A stretch of 64,000 bases of DNA from Taibaiella lutea (GTDB lineage: Bacteria; Bacteroidota; Bacteroidia; Chitinophagales; Chitinophagaceae): assembly GCF_008629695.1 (NCBI RefSeq), contig NZ_VWSH01000001.1, positions 1,515,990 to 1,579,989 on the forward strand, read 5' to 3'. The notes under the pieces are model-generated. The model was given only the letters and a program-made list of their open reading frames with translations, did not search any database and had not been told where the DNA came from. The translations under genes were made by a program, and so were the position numbers. This document shows, one piece after another, positions 55,012 through 63,619 of the stretch (positions within the stretch are counted from its first letter, which is position 1; each line of letters opens with the position of its first letter).

Positions 55012-56475
55012 ATGAGTTTACTACTAATTATCATTATCATACTGGCTCTGATATTTGACTACATCAATGGTTTTCATGATGCAGCCAACTCCATTGCCAC
55101 GATAGTTTCCACTAAAGTACTTACACCTTTTCAGGCGGTACTCTGGGCGGCATTATTCAATTTTGTTGCGTTCTTTATCTTTAAGGATCATGGCGTTGCC
55201 AATACTATTGCAAAAACGGTAAAAGAAGGGCAAGATGCCGCAGGCGTTCCTTTCATTACATTAACGGTTATTTGTGCGGGCCTTATTGCATCTATTGTAT
55301 GGAACCTCATCACATGGTGGTTTGGTATTCCTTCCAGTTCCTCTCATACCTTAATCGGAGGCTTTGCAGGCGCGGCTATTGCCCATGCAGGTTTCGGAGC
55401 TATTGAAGTTGGTACTATTATTAAAATTACCAGTTTTATTTTCCTTGCACCGCTGATTGGGTTAATCATGGCATTTATTATTTCGGTCTGGTTCCTCAAT
55501 TCTTTCCGTAAAAGTATTCTGCCAAAAATCGTTTCCGTTCTTGTTATTGCCGGCTCCCTGTTTATGATTTCGCAATGCCTTGAAACAAGTACTTCTAAAA
55601 TCCTCGGTGTTAAAAAAACCGAGAAATCTGAAAAAGGTCTTGTAATCAAAGACGTGGTGAATAAGACGCCTGCTCAGGTTATGGGCCTGAAGAAAGATGA
55701 TATTGTTACCAATATCAATCCGGTAAATGTAATTAATGAAAGAACGCTGGATGCAGCTTTTAATTATCACAAGCAAGATGAGGCCATTGTGATTAATGTA
55801 ATAAGAGATGGTAAACCGGTACAACTCGAAACGACTTACCAACCGCGATTCGCATCGAGGACAATAAGCATGCTTGTGTTTGGGGAGAATGTAAAATGGT
55901 TATTGATTGCATTTATCGCTACTGCGATGGCTATATTCTCCTTATTTTTCAGCATTATGAATTATGCCCAGAGCGAACGCTGGTTCAAACGTATGCAATT
56001 AGTTTCTTCTGCAGCATTCAGTATCGGGCATGGTGGTAACGATTCTCAAAAGGTAATGGGTATCATTACGGTGGCTTTGATTGCCGGCGGACAAATTAAT
56101 AATTTTGAAGCAATGCCTACATGGGTTCCCCTGGCATGTTATACTGTTATTGCATTGGGAACAATGAGTGGTGGATGGAAAATCATTAAAACAATGGGAA
56201 CGCGTATTACTAAAGTTACACCGTTTGAGGGCGTAGCAGCAGAAACAGCAGGAGCTTTGACATTATTCATTACCGAAATGCTGAAAATACCTGTTAGTAC
56301 TACACATACCATTACCGGTTCCATTATTGGTGTTGGGGCCACTAAAAGGCTTTCTGCTGTAAGATGGGGTGTTACTATCAATTTACTTTGGGCCTGGATT
56401 ATTACAATTCCGATAAGTGCGTTGATGGCAGCTCTGGTTTACTGGGTATTGAAATTAACAGGTGTAGGCGTATAA
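55012..56475 (+). CDS. Pit-family phosphate transporter with an inserted PDZ-like domain
   Basis: 487 residues. Each half of the inverted-repeat carrier has its signature: GFHDAANSIATIVSTKVLTP (about 20-39) and GHGGNDSQKVMGII (about 342-355). PSSSSHTLIGG (residues about 107-117) and PVSTTHTITGSIIG (second half) are also typical. Between them, at about 205-280, lies a soluble segment of about 75 residues with KGLVIKDVVNKTPAQVMGLKKDDIVTNIN, then AIVINVIRDGKPVQLETTY. This is the GLGF-like PDZ layout of HtrA-type PDZ domains. Such an insert is not part of the standard Pit fold. It may sense or tether a partner. It may be cytoplasmic, like the large central loop of Pit proteins, but the side is uncertain. 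Confidence 0.9.
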   Translation: MSLLLIIIIILALIFDYINGFHDAANSIATIVSTKVLTPFQAVLWAALFNFVAFFIFKDHGVANTIAKTVKEGQDAAGVPFITLTVICAGLIASIVWNLITWWFGIPSSSSHTLIGGFAGAAIAHAGFGAIEVGTIIKITSFIFLAPLIGLIMAFIISVWFLNSFRKSILPKIVSVLVIAGSLFMISQCLETSTSKILGVKKTEKSEKGLVIKDVVNKTPAQVMGLKKDDIVTNINPVNVINERTLDAAFNYHKQDEAIVINVIRDGKPVQLETTYQPRFASRTISMLVFGENVKWLLIAFIATAMAIFSLFFSIMNYAQSERWFKRMQLVSSAAFSIGHGGNDSQKVMGIITVALIAGGQINNFEAMPTWVPLACYTVIALGTMSGGWKIIKTMGTRITKVTPFEGVAAETAGALTLFITEMLKIPVSTTHTITGSIIGVGATKRLSAVRWGVTINLLWAWIITIPISALMAALVYWVLKLTGVGV

Positions 56476-56495
56476 TCCTATTATAATATTTATAA

Positions 56496-56533
56496 GATAA
56501 AGGAGTCAGGCTGCGTAGTCTGACTCCTTTATC
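56496..56533 (+). terminator. Terminator after the Pit gene
   Basis: GATAAAGGAGTCAG pairs with CTGACTCCTTTATC around a 10-base loop, followed by TTTAT, 20 bp past the stop. Confidence 0.85.
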
Positions 56534-56696
56534 TTTATAGAATGTTCTCCTCTTTAAGAAACAGGAATAATCTTTCAGCATAAAACCTGATGTTTAATTT
56601 CAAACCGAATAGTTCCAAAGCATACGTTCAAATAAGAAAGCCGCGACCTTTTTACAGAATCGCGACCTTCACCCATTAAACCCAATGCAAGAAATC

Positions 56697-58829
56697 TTAC
56701 AGCTTGCTGAATTTTCTGAATTCAGCTTTATGCTCCTTCTCAAATTCCATTTTCAGGAAGTAAATTCCTTTGGATAATGAGGAGATATTAATTTTATTGT
56801 CTTTCAGGTTATTGTAAATCTTAACCACTTTTCCTTCAAGATTCATTATAGTTACCGATTGAATTTTAACACCTGCCTGCAGTTCAAAATTCAGATAGTT
56901 ATCGGCAGGGTTCGGGAATACATTCAACACTTTATTTAGTGTTTGTTCTTTAATGCCTGTTGTAGTACCATTAGTAACTGTAATGTATGCTGTTTTTGTA
57001 GCCGAATCAGATCCTAAGTCGTTTGTTGCCTTTAACTTAATGGTATAAGTACCTGCGGCTGTAAATATGACTTTCGGATTCTGAACAGTAGAATTCCCAT
57101 TATTCTGGTACACGAAGGTATTGGGGGTAATAGTCCAATACCAGGAAGTAGGAAGATGTTGACTCAAATCGGTAAATGATACTACAGTCTGGTTTTTAAT
57201 CGCGTTTGTAACATCAGCAGCGAAATCAGCATCAGGAACAAATATACTCGGCACTACATTGATGTAATTCGTTTTGGTAACGCTGTCCGTTCCTCCATTA
57301 TTAGAAGCCACCAGTTTAACTGAATACATGCCCGGATTATTAAATGTCACTTCCGGATTTTGTGAAGCAGCAGATGTACCATTCACATAAGTTACCGTAT
57401 TAGGTGTAAATGTCCAGGCCCAGGTAGTAGGCCCGTTGGTAGTAAGGTCGGTAAAATCAAATATGGTCTGGGCAGCATTACCATTTGTAGTATTTACATT
57501 GAAATCTGCATCTGGCGGCTGATTTAAAATAGTAATATAGTTGGCTGCTACAGAAGAATCTGTTCCTACATTATTGCTTACCGCTAATTTAGCAGTATAT
57601 GTACCGGCTTGTGTAAATTTCACAACCGGATTTTGCGATGTAGCGGAAGTGCCATTCTGGTAACTTACATTATTAGGTGTAAACGTCCAGCTCCAACTTG
57701 TGGGGTTATGAGAACTCTGGTCCGTGAAAGTAATATCGGTTGCGTTAGAAACACCATTAAGCGGGTTAGCTATGAAAGCTGCATCCGGCGCCTGTGGCGG
57801 AGAAGCTGTAATATAATTTGTCTGTGTCAACGAATCTGCACCGAAAGCATTGGTTACTTTCAATTTAACTGTATAAGTGCCATTAGCAGTAAAAAGTACC
57901 TGCGGGTTTTGAGAAGTTGCAGATGTGCCGTTTTGATAGGTTACTGTATTCGGTGTTATTGCCCATTGCCATGCTGCAGGAGCATTGATGCTTTGATCGG
58001 TAAGCGTAACGGTGCTTATGCCTGTTGTAGGATTAAGGTTATTAGCTGTAAAAGCTGCATCGGGAGGCGGAGGGTTAGTAATAGTAATGTAATTGTTCTT
58101 GGTATGTGTATTGTTACCTGCTGCGTTGGTCGCTGTCATTGCAACAGTATATGTACCTGCTGCAGTGAATCTCACCACCGGATTTTGAGAAGTAGCAGAT
58201 GTGCCGTTTTGATAAGATACGTTATTGGGTGTGAACGTCCATGCCCATGATGTTGGGTTATTGGTACTTTGATTAGTAAAAGTGATATTGGTGATATTTG
58301 TCTGTCCGTTTAGCGGATTGCCTGAAAATGCTGCAACCGGTGCAGGTGCGCCTGCTCCTTCGTCGCCTGCAGCAATAGCTGTATTGACAGTGCTCTGATA
58401 GCCATAACTTTTAACGGTAAAAGTATAAAAAGGTTGAGCTGCACCGGCAACGCTAACCTTGAACCAGCCATACCTATAATTACCCGTAGCACCCACCCTG
58501 AATCCTAAATATTTATCTGTCACTGGGTATGGGTTATTGCTTGGCCATGCATCTACGTTCCATGCATTAGTTGGACCAATCATATCTCCCTGATTCAATA
58601 CGGCTATCCAATCAAAACCATTATCAATGACCATAACATTTTGCCCACCGAAGGGATCAGTGGCAAACACACCGGAACCCCATCCGCCAAAGGTAAATGT
58701 AGTACCTAAAACGGCTTGTTGTACAGATGTCCCATTTAGGTCGGGAACGATATCCTGATACACGATTTGCCCTTTTGCATTGAATGCAAAGCTTAATAGG
58801 AAGATGAATAATAATTGAATCTTTTTCAT
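56697..58829 (-). CDS. PKD-repeat protein with T9SS type A sorting domain
   Basis: 710 residues. A signal peptide (LLFIFLLSFAFNAKGQ) is followed by a beta domain of about 140 residues (FTFGGWGSGVFATDPFGGQNV, GNYRYGWFKVSV), then five PKD repeats of about 90 residues from about 160 to 615. Each has SWAWTFTPN or similar, NPVVRFTAAGTYTVAMTATN and a Tyr-Ile-Thr end. The C-terminus has VFPNPADNYLNFEL, IMNLEGKVVKIYN and KGIYFLKME, the type A sorting domain. It is surface-exposed or secreted. Its job is unknown, and PKD units often act as spacers for adhesins or enzymes. Confidence 0.87.
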   Translation of the reverse strand: MKKIQLLFIFLLSFAFNAKGQIVYQDIVPDLNGTSVQQAVLGTTFTFGGWGSGVFATDPFGGQNVMVIDNGFDWIAVLNQGDMIGPTNAWNVDAWPSNNPYPVTDKYLGFRVGATGNYRYGWFKVSVAGAAQPFYTFTVKSYGYQSTVNTAIAAGDEGAGAPAPVAAFSGNPLNGQTNITNITFTNQSTNNPTSWAWTFTPNNVSYQNGTSATSQNPVVRFTAAGTYTVAMTATNAAGNNTHTKNNYITITNPPPPDAAFTANNLNPTTGISTVTLTDQSINAPAAWQWAITPNTVTYQNGTSATSQNPQVLFTANGTYTVKLKVTNAFGADSLTQTNYITASPPQAPDAAFIANPLNGVSNATDITFTDQSSHNPTSWSWTFTPNNVSYQNGTSATSQNPVVKFTQAGTYTAKLAVSNNVGTDSSVAANYITILNQPPDADFNVNTTNGNAAQTIFDFTDLTTNGPTTWAWTFTPNTVTYVNGTSAASQNPEVTFNNPGMYSVKLVASNNGGTDSVTKTNYINVVPSIFVPDADFAADVTNAIKNQTVVSFTDLSQHLPTSWYWTITPNTFVYQNNGNSTVQNPKVIFTAAGTYTIKLKATNDLGSDSATKTAYITVTNGTTTGIKEQTLNKVLNVFPNPADNYLNFELQAGVKIQSVTIMNLEGKVVKIYNNLKDNKINISSLSKGIYFLKMEFEKEHKAEFRKFSKL

Positions 58830-59178
58830 TAATTTAAAATTTATAAAATGAATTTATTAGTACTTTACTAAAGACTAAATAATGACTATTTTGGCTAAAA
58901 GACTTTATTAATGGCTTATAAGGTTGGTTTTGAAAGCATATTTTTTATTTAAAATCACTGTAGTATGCTTAGAAATAAATATACAAAATGTAATTACTTG
59001 CCGCAAACTCTGATAAAATGCTTTTCATATGAGGTAGTACAAATATCGTGCCAAACTTTACCAACCGGAAAAACGAGGGGTATTCCCAGCCTTTTATTTT
59101 GAATATTTACAAAAAAGGATTCCGTTTTCTTTAAATCTTGTTATACTTTTACCGCATTATTTTAATTTGATTACACTT
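58830..59178. other. AT-rich divergent spacer
   Basis: No gene or RNA seen. It contains the leaders of the PKD gene (minus) and the enoyl-CoA hydratase gene (plus). TACTTTTA near 59148 is only an approximate -7 match for the latter. Confidence 0.4.
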
Positions 59179-59952
59179 ATGATCGCAAAACATCCGGAAG
59201 GATACGTGCATACTTCCATTGAACACGGAATAGGAAAAGTTGAATTTTACCATCCTTCAAGCAATTCTTTGCCTGCAGCTATTTTAACCGATATTGCCCG
59301 CGCCATTAACGATGTAGGTACAGACGACAGGGCCAAAGTAATTGTGCTGCAAAGCGCAGGAGAACGTTCTTTTTGCGCCGGCGCATCTTTTGATGAATTG
59401 GTGGCTATTGAAAATGAAACCGCCGGGAAAAAATTCTTCAGCGGATTTGCTTTGGTAATCAATGCCATGCGCAAATGCCATAAGTTTATAATTGTGCGTG
59501 TGCAGGGTAAGGCAGTTGGTGGCGGTGTAGGCATTATTTCTGCTGCAGATTATGCTATTGCTGTTGATACTGCTTCTATTAAATTAAGTGAGCTTGCCGT
59601 AGGTATCGGCCCGTTTGTGGTAGGGCCTGCCGTTCAACGCAAAATAGGTGTTGCCGGATTTTCTGCACTGGCTATTGATGCAACAGAATGGCGCAGCGCT
59701 GAATGGGCACGCAGGCATGGTTTATATGCCGAAATACACACTGATGTTGCACAAGTCAATGAAGCGGTATCGGTACTGGCCAATAAACTTGCTCATTCCA
59801 ATCCGGAAGCAATGACACAGTTAAAAAAGGTTTTCTGGGAAGGCACTGAAAACTGGGACGAATTGCTTACACAACGTGCTGCCATCAGCGGTAAACTTGT
59901 TTTAAGTGAGTTCACACACAACGCAATACATTCATTTAAGAAAAAAAGCTAA
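59179..59952 (+). CDS. Enoyl-CoA hydratase/isomerase family protein
   Basis: 257 residues from the ATG at 59179; the frame also offers a TTG at 59167, which is less likely. The crotonase fold is evident: SFCAGASFDEL (oxyanion hole, about 68-78), VQGKAVGGGVGIISAADYAIA (second oxyanion region) and KLSELAVGIGPFVVGPAVQRKIG, with the Glu that is one of the usual catalytic residues. The second catalytic Glu position (around PFVVG, normally PGxGG with Glu) is not obvious, so activity could be isomerase- or hydratase-like. Substrate unknown. It precedes infC but has no other fatty-acid gene beside it. Confidence 0.85.
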   Translation: MIAKHPEGYVHTSIEHGIGKVEFYHPSSNSLPAAILTDIARAINDVGTDDRAKVIVLQSAGERSFCAGASFDELVAIENETAGKKFFSGFALVINAMRKCHKFIIVRVQGKAVGGGVGIISAADYAIAVDTASIKLSELAVGIGPFVVGPAVQRKIGVAGFSALAIDATEWRSAEWARRHGLYAEIHTDVAQVNEAVSVLANKLAHSNPEAMTQLKKVFWEGTENWDELLTQRAAISGKLVLSEFTHNAIHSFKKKS

Positions 59953-59979
59953 TTTTTTATTTTGGTTTTAATTAAAACC

Positions 59980-59987
59980 TATCTTTG
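59980..59987 (+). promoter_or_regulatory. Candidate -7 element for infC
   Basis: TATCTTTG, a perfect TAnnTTTG match followed by CTC, 27 bp before the infC ATG. A TTTG at 59961-59964 is only 15 bp away, shorter than the usual spacing. Confidence 0.5.
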
Positions 59988-60013
59988 CTCCATACTTAAC
60001 ATTTAAAAACTTA

Positions 60014-60562
60014 ATGCAGAAAAGAGTAAAACCGAGATTACCCATTAGGAAAGAAGCGGAACACCGCATAAATCAACACATTAGAGCTACTCAGGTTCGT
60101 GTTGTGGGTGAAAATATAGAACCTGGCGTTTATTCCCTTGAAGAAGCCCGTAAAATGGCGGAAGAACTTGAAGTGGATCTTGTGGAAATCTCGCCTAATG
60201 CCGACCCTCCGGTTTGTAGATTGGTTGATTATAACAAATTCCTTTACGAGAAGAAGAAGAAAGAAAAGGAGCAAAAGGCAAAAGCAAAACAAACGGAAGT
60301 AAAAGAAATCAGGTTTACGCCAAATACGGATGACCATGATTTCGACTTTAAAGCCAAGCACGCAGAAAAGTTCCTGCAGGACGGCAATAAGGTAAAATGC
60401 TTCGTACAATTTAAAGGTCGTTCCATTTTGTTTCAGGACAGAGGTCAATTGCTGTTATTGAAATTTGCGGAACGTCTTGCAGAATGGGGAACATTAGAGG
60501 CTATGCCGAAGATGGAAGGTCGCAGAATGCTTGCGATGTTCACTCCGAAAAAGAAAAAATAG
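60014..60562 (+). CDS. infC: Translation initiation factor IF-3
   Basis: Binds 30S subunits and checks start codons. The 182 residues contain the N-terminal domain (INQHIRATQVRVVGENIEPGVYSLEEARKMAEE, then LVEISPNADPPVCRLVDYNKFLYE), a lysine-rich linker (KKKKEKEQKAKAKQ) and the C-terminal domain (KEIRFTPNTDDHDFDFKAKHAEKFL...KVKCFVQFKGR). Unlike E. coli, it starts with ATG, not AUU. The usual rpmI-rplT partners do not follow; after a terminator the next gene is an unrelated repeat protein. Confidence 0.97.
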   Translation: MQKRVKPRLPIRKEAEHRINQHIRATQVRVVGENIEPGVYSLEEARKMAEELEVDLVEISPNADPPVCRLVDYNKFLYEKKKKEKEQKAKAKQTEVKEIRFTPNTDDHDFDFKAKHAEKFLQDGNKVKCFVQFKGRSILFQDRGQLLLLKFAERLAEWGTLEAMPKMEGRRMLAMFTPKKKK

Positions 60563-60659
60563 AACAAAAAAAGAAGTTTAGTAAGGAAAAGCTCCTTGCG
60601 ATTTTTCTGTATTTGTTTTATATTTACACTTTGTTTTCATGGTGATAGGGTTTATAGGG

Positions 60660-60681
60660 GCTGACTCATTCTTGGGTCAGC
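60660..60681 (+). terminator. Terminator after infC
   Basis: GCTGACTCA pairs with TGGGTCAGC (one G-T pair) around TTCT, followed by TTTCCATTTTT. It is 97 bp past the stop, in the 258-bp gap before the next gene. Confidence 0.7.
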
Positions 60682-60820
60682 TTTCCATTTTTACAGACTT
60701 CCCGACAATTGCTTTTTTAAATGTTAAGAGGTTATAACTAATATGCATAAAATGCATTTATCTTAAAGCCATTTCTTACTTTTACGCTGTACCCACCTTT
60801 TCAAACAAGATACACTTAGG

Positions 60821-61969
60821 ATGAAAATAAGATTTACCCTGTTCCTGTTGCTGCTTATTTCTATAAGCGAATCAAAAGTAAACGCACAGCTTTCTGCTTA
60901 TACTAATTTCCAGAACCAGTTCATGGTTTTTGATAATGCTATCATCCGCAAAATTGAATACCTGGTCCCCATACAATATAAGGTAGGCCGCATTGCCATT
61001 CCATATCTTGACAATTCAAGAAATTTTAAAATTTATTATAATGGCGGTTCTACTAAAATAAACGATGGCTTTACGTCTAATTTTCAGGTAACAGACAACT
61101 TGCTCACTTACCAAAATGCAAAAGCACTATGGGTTTGGGATAAAGGTAGTGTCATGAATCTATCTAAATATTGCGACCAGTTTTATACCGGAGATAGTGT
61201 GGTTTTGTTTTTTGAAGGCGTACAGAAAGAGTTTAAGGCTTATTATAATGGCGAGATCTATCCAATTGAAAACTTCCTGGCAGCAACCAGCAGTGATTTA
61301 TTTTCACAAGACACTACCGTTGTTATTTCCAATGAAATGGATATTGCATCGGGGGCTTTGCCCAGCATAAAGGTGTCTGATAATATTGCTGCCTATGTAA
61401 ATTACGCCGACCAATTCCGTATTTTTTATCATGGTGCAATAGTAGAACAGGAAAATAATCTTGTCACAAGTTTTGACGTGGGCAGAAATACAACTGCTTA
61501 TGTTGACATCAATAAAACATTCAAGATTTTTCATGGCGGTAAAACCACAAAGGTGGACGAATTTCAGCCGTATAGTTATTCCGCAGGAGATGATGTAGTG
61601 GCTTTTGTAGGTTATGATAATTATTTTAAGATATTCTATCAGGATTCGGTTTATAACATAGGTTATTTTCAGCCTGACTTCAGGGTAAAAGACAATGTAG
61701 TAGCTTTTCAGGATGCAACAGGCTATTTCAAGGTTTTTTATAAAGGAACAATATATACTTTGGAAAGCTATTATCCTGCAGACTTTAAAGTAGCTTACAA
61801 CTCAGTAGTCTATAAAAACAGGTCAAATGTTTTGAGGCTATTTTCTGACGGCAATATATACGATGTAACAAGTGCTGACATCACCGATTGGCGCCTTGAT
61901 TATGATGTGCTTCAATATCGCTTCGGAGCCAATATGTACAAGGTATTTTATAAGGGGCAGACTTATTAA
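60821..61969 (+). CDS. Exported protein made of about ten 35-residue repeats (unrecognised family)
   Basis: 382 residues. The signal peptide (FTLFLLLLISISES, ending VNAQ) is followed by repeats with a core FKIFYxGxxYxIExFxP...VxDNVVAFxD. Core aromatic-basic pairs are at about 33, 69, 103, 138, 199, 234, 269, 303, 338 and 373, so most lie 33-36 residues apart, with one 61-residue gap at 138-199. Each unit starts with a beta strand and ends with a predicted turn, which could build a propeller or a solenoid. No sorting domain or lipobox is seen, so it is probably periplasmic or soluble secreted. I recognise no family. Confidence 0.72.
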   Translation: MKIRFTLFLLLLISISESKVNAQLSAYTNFQNQFMVFDNAIIRKIEYLVPIQYKVGRIAIPYLDNSRNFKIYYNGGSTKINDGFTSNFQVTDNLLTYQNAKALWVWDKGSVMNLSKYCDQFYTGDSVVLFFEGVQKEFKAYYNGEIYPIENFLAATSSDLFSQDTTVVISNEMDIASGALPSIKVSDNIAAYVNYADQFRIFYHGAIVEQENNLVTSFDVGRNTTAYVDINKTFKIFHGGKTTKVDEFQPYSYSAGDDVVAFVGYDNYFKIFYQDSVYNIGYFQPDFRVKDNVVAFQDATGYFKVFYKGTIYTLESYYPADFKVAYNSVVYKNRSNVLRLFSDGNIYDVTSADITDWRLDYDVLQYRFGANMYKVFYKGQTY

Positions 61970-61990
61970 ACTACTTTATTCATTTAGTGA

Positions 61991-62037
61991 TTTACAGAAT
62001 TGTGCCGGATATTTCATATCCGGCACAATTCTGTAAA
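61991..62037. terminator. Bidirectional terminator, 22-bp perfect stem
   Basis: TTTACAGAATTGTGCCGGATAT and its exact complement around a 3-base loop TTC, with an A-run after it on the plus strand. It lies between the convergent repeat-protein and membrane-protein genes. Confidence 0.85.
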
Positions 62038-62052
62038 AAATAATTACTGACA

Positions 62053-62556
62053 TTATTCAATAAAAGGTTTGTCTTCTTCGATGTTAGAACCTTCTTTACC
62101 TTCAAAACTAATTTTCCATTTAGATTCTATTTTAACCAATTTGATAAGATAAGGAATCAATAATATTAATTCTAACCTAAAAATAAATTTGGTATCTGGC
62201 GTAATTAATACCATTGTCATCGAAACAATGCAGGTCAAGATTCCGACAATCGCATCTATTACTCCGACTTTTATAGCAAAGTCTTTTTCAAACCATAAAG
62301 CATAGGAAGCGATACCTTTTAAAAGGGTAAGTCCAATGATCATTAAACCTGTTATTGAGTAAGGATTATGAGTTTCAAAACCATATAAACTTAAATTCGG
62401 TTGAAATCCAAATAAGCTGATAAGAAGGCAAACAATAGCCAATATACCAATTAACATAAAAAACCAGCAGAATATTTTAATCCACCAAGGCAATAATTGT
62501 CTTCTGCTTAATCTTATTTGATCAATATTATCAAAAATACTTGTTGTGTTTTCCAT
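62053..62556 (-). CDS. Small membrane protein of unknown function
   Basis: 167 residues with four hydrophobic segments, for example IKIFCWFFMLIGILAIVCLLISLF (about 27-50), YSITGLMIIGLTLLKGIASYALWF and VGVIDAIVGILTCIVSMTMVLI. The C-terminal tail is charged and rich in Glu and Lys. No family is recognised. It stands between a shared terminator and miaA, with its own ATG and no clear -7 match. Confidence 0.65.
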   Translation of the reverse strand: MENTTSIFDNIDQIRLSRRQLLPWWIKIFCWFFMLIGILAIVCLLISLFGFQPNLSLYGFETHNPYSITGLMIIGLTLLKGIASYALWFEKDFAIKVGVIDAIVGILTCIVSMTMVLITPDTKFIFRLELILLIPYLIKLVKIESKWKISFEGKEGSNIEEDKPFIE

Positions 62557-62640
62557 TGTATGTTTTAGAATCCATAATTAGCCGCTAAAATAGTAATAAA
62601 TGTAAAATCATGCATCGCAATATGCAATAAGTTAAAAAAG

Positions 62641-63552
62641 TTAGCTTCTCTCCACCGCCGATAAAATACCTTTTAAATCAGTCGGCTCAAACCATTTAAA
62701 ATCTTTATCCTTCCTGAACCAGGTTAATTGTCTTTTGGCATAGTTGCGACTATGTTGCTTAATCAGTTCAATGCTTTTCTCTTGTGTAATAACACCATCA
62801 AAGCATTCAAATATTTCGGTATAGCCAACCGTTTGCAGGTTCTTCAACGCCCTTTGCGGATAAAGCGCAACAGCTTCTTCCCAAAGACCCTGCGCCATCA
62901 TAATATCTACCCTTCTGTTGATTCTATCATATAAAATTTCACGTGGCAAATCAAGGCCGATTTTAATGATATCAAAATATCTTTCCTTTTGATTGCCACT
63001 TCTGAAATGCACAATGGAAATACCTGTGCTCCGCCTAAAAGCAATGCCCCTTATCAGCCTTGCAGGGTTTTGCTGTTCTGCAGCGGCATAAAATTCAGGA
63101 TCTTCTTTTGCTACTATGTTCTGCAACCATTCCATACCATTTTCATCATAACCATCCTGCAATGCCTTTTCTATTGCGCGGTCTGTTTTAGGCATTTCAT
63201 CAATGCCTTCACATAATGCCTTGATGTATAAACCCGTTCCACCACAAACAACAGCATAATCACTTTTGCTGAAAACAGCATCGCAATAACCCAATGCCAA
63301 TTGCTCGTAATCACCGGCATTCAATTCTTCTGTAATACTATGGGAATTTATAAAATAATGATGAACGGCTGCAAGCTCCGCCGCGTCAGGCTTTGCAGTG
63401 CCAATGCTCATCTCACAGTAACATTGCCTTGAGTCGGCAGAAATAATTTCTGTTCCGAAATGCTTTGCTACATGAATAGCCGCAGCCGTTTTGCCAACAG
63501 CCGTAGGTCCTGCTATTACTATGAGTTTTTTCTTGTTATGCATATCCAGCAT
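62641..63552 (-). CDS. miaA: tRNA dimethylallyltransferase
   Basis: Adds a dimethylallyl group to A37 of tRNAs reading UNN codons. The 303 residues have Walker A GPTAVGKT (15-22), the SADSRQCY motif near 40-47, CGGTGLYIKAL (about 101-111) and the late LIRGIAFRRSTG and QLTWFRKDKDFKWF parts. Two in-frame ATGs (63552 and 63543) are possible. The first lies only 7 bp from the palindrome at 63559-63599, which might limit its use. Confidence 0.95.
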   Translation of the reverse strand: MLDMHNKKKLIVIAGPTAVGKTAAAIHVAKHFGTEIISADSRQCYCEMSIGTAKPDAAELAAVHHYFINSHSITEELNAGDYEQLALGYCDAVFSKSDYAVVCGGTGLYIKALCEGIDEMPKTDRAIEKALQDGYDENGMEWLQNIVAKEDPEFYAAAEQQNPARLIRGIAFRRSTGISIVHFRSGNQKERYFDIIKIGLDLPREILYDRINRRVDIMMAQGLWEEAVALYPQRALKNLQTVGYTEIFECFDGVITQEKSIELIKQHSRNYAKRQLTWFRKDKDFKWFEPTDLKGILSAVERS

Positions 63553-63558
63553 TCATCA

Positions 63559-63599
63559 AAATTTGTAGAGACGTTGCTATGCAACGTCTCTACAAATTT
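63559..63599. repeat. Near-perfect palindrome (REP-type) upstream of miaA
   Basis: Nineteen-base arms (starting AAATTTGTAGAGACGTTGC) around TAT. The GTAGAGACGTTGC core is a palindrome I have seen dispersed in several bacterial genomes. It lies between the partial pRiA4b protein gene and miaA and could also act as a terminator for the former. Confidence 0.65.
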
Positions 63600-63619
63600 A
63601 TCCTATAATAATGTTTTTA

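Noticed and set aside
56640-56672. CGCGACC repeated twice downstream of the PKD gene
   Set aside because: It is a direct, not inverted, repeat, so it does not form a terminator hairpin, and it is too short to call more.
57609-58250. Plus-strand frame of 213 codons, rich in Cys and Arg
   Set aside because: It is the antisense of the PKD repeats; its periodic sequence comes from the repeats and the minus-strand protein is clearly real.
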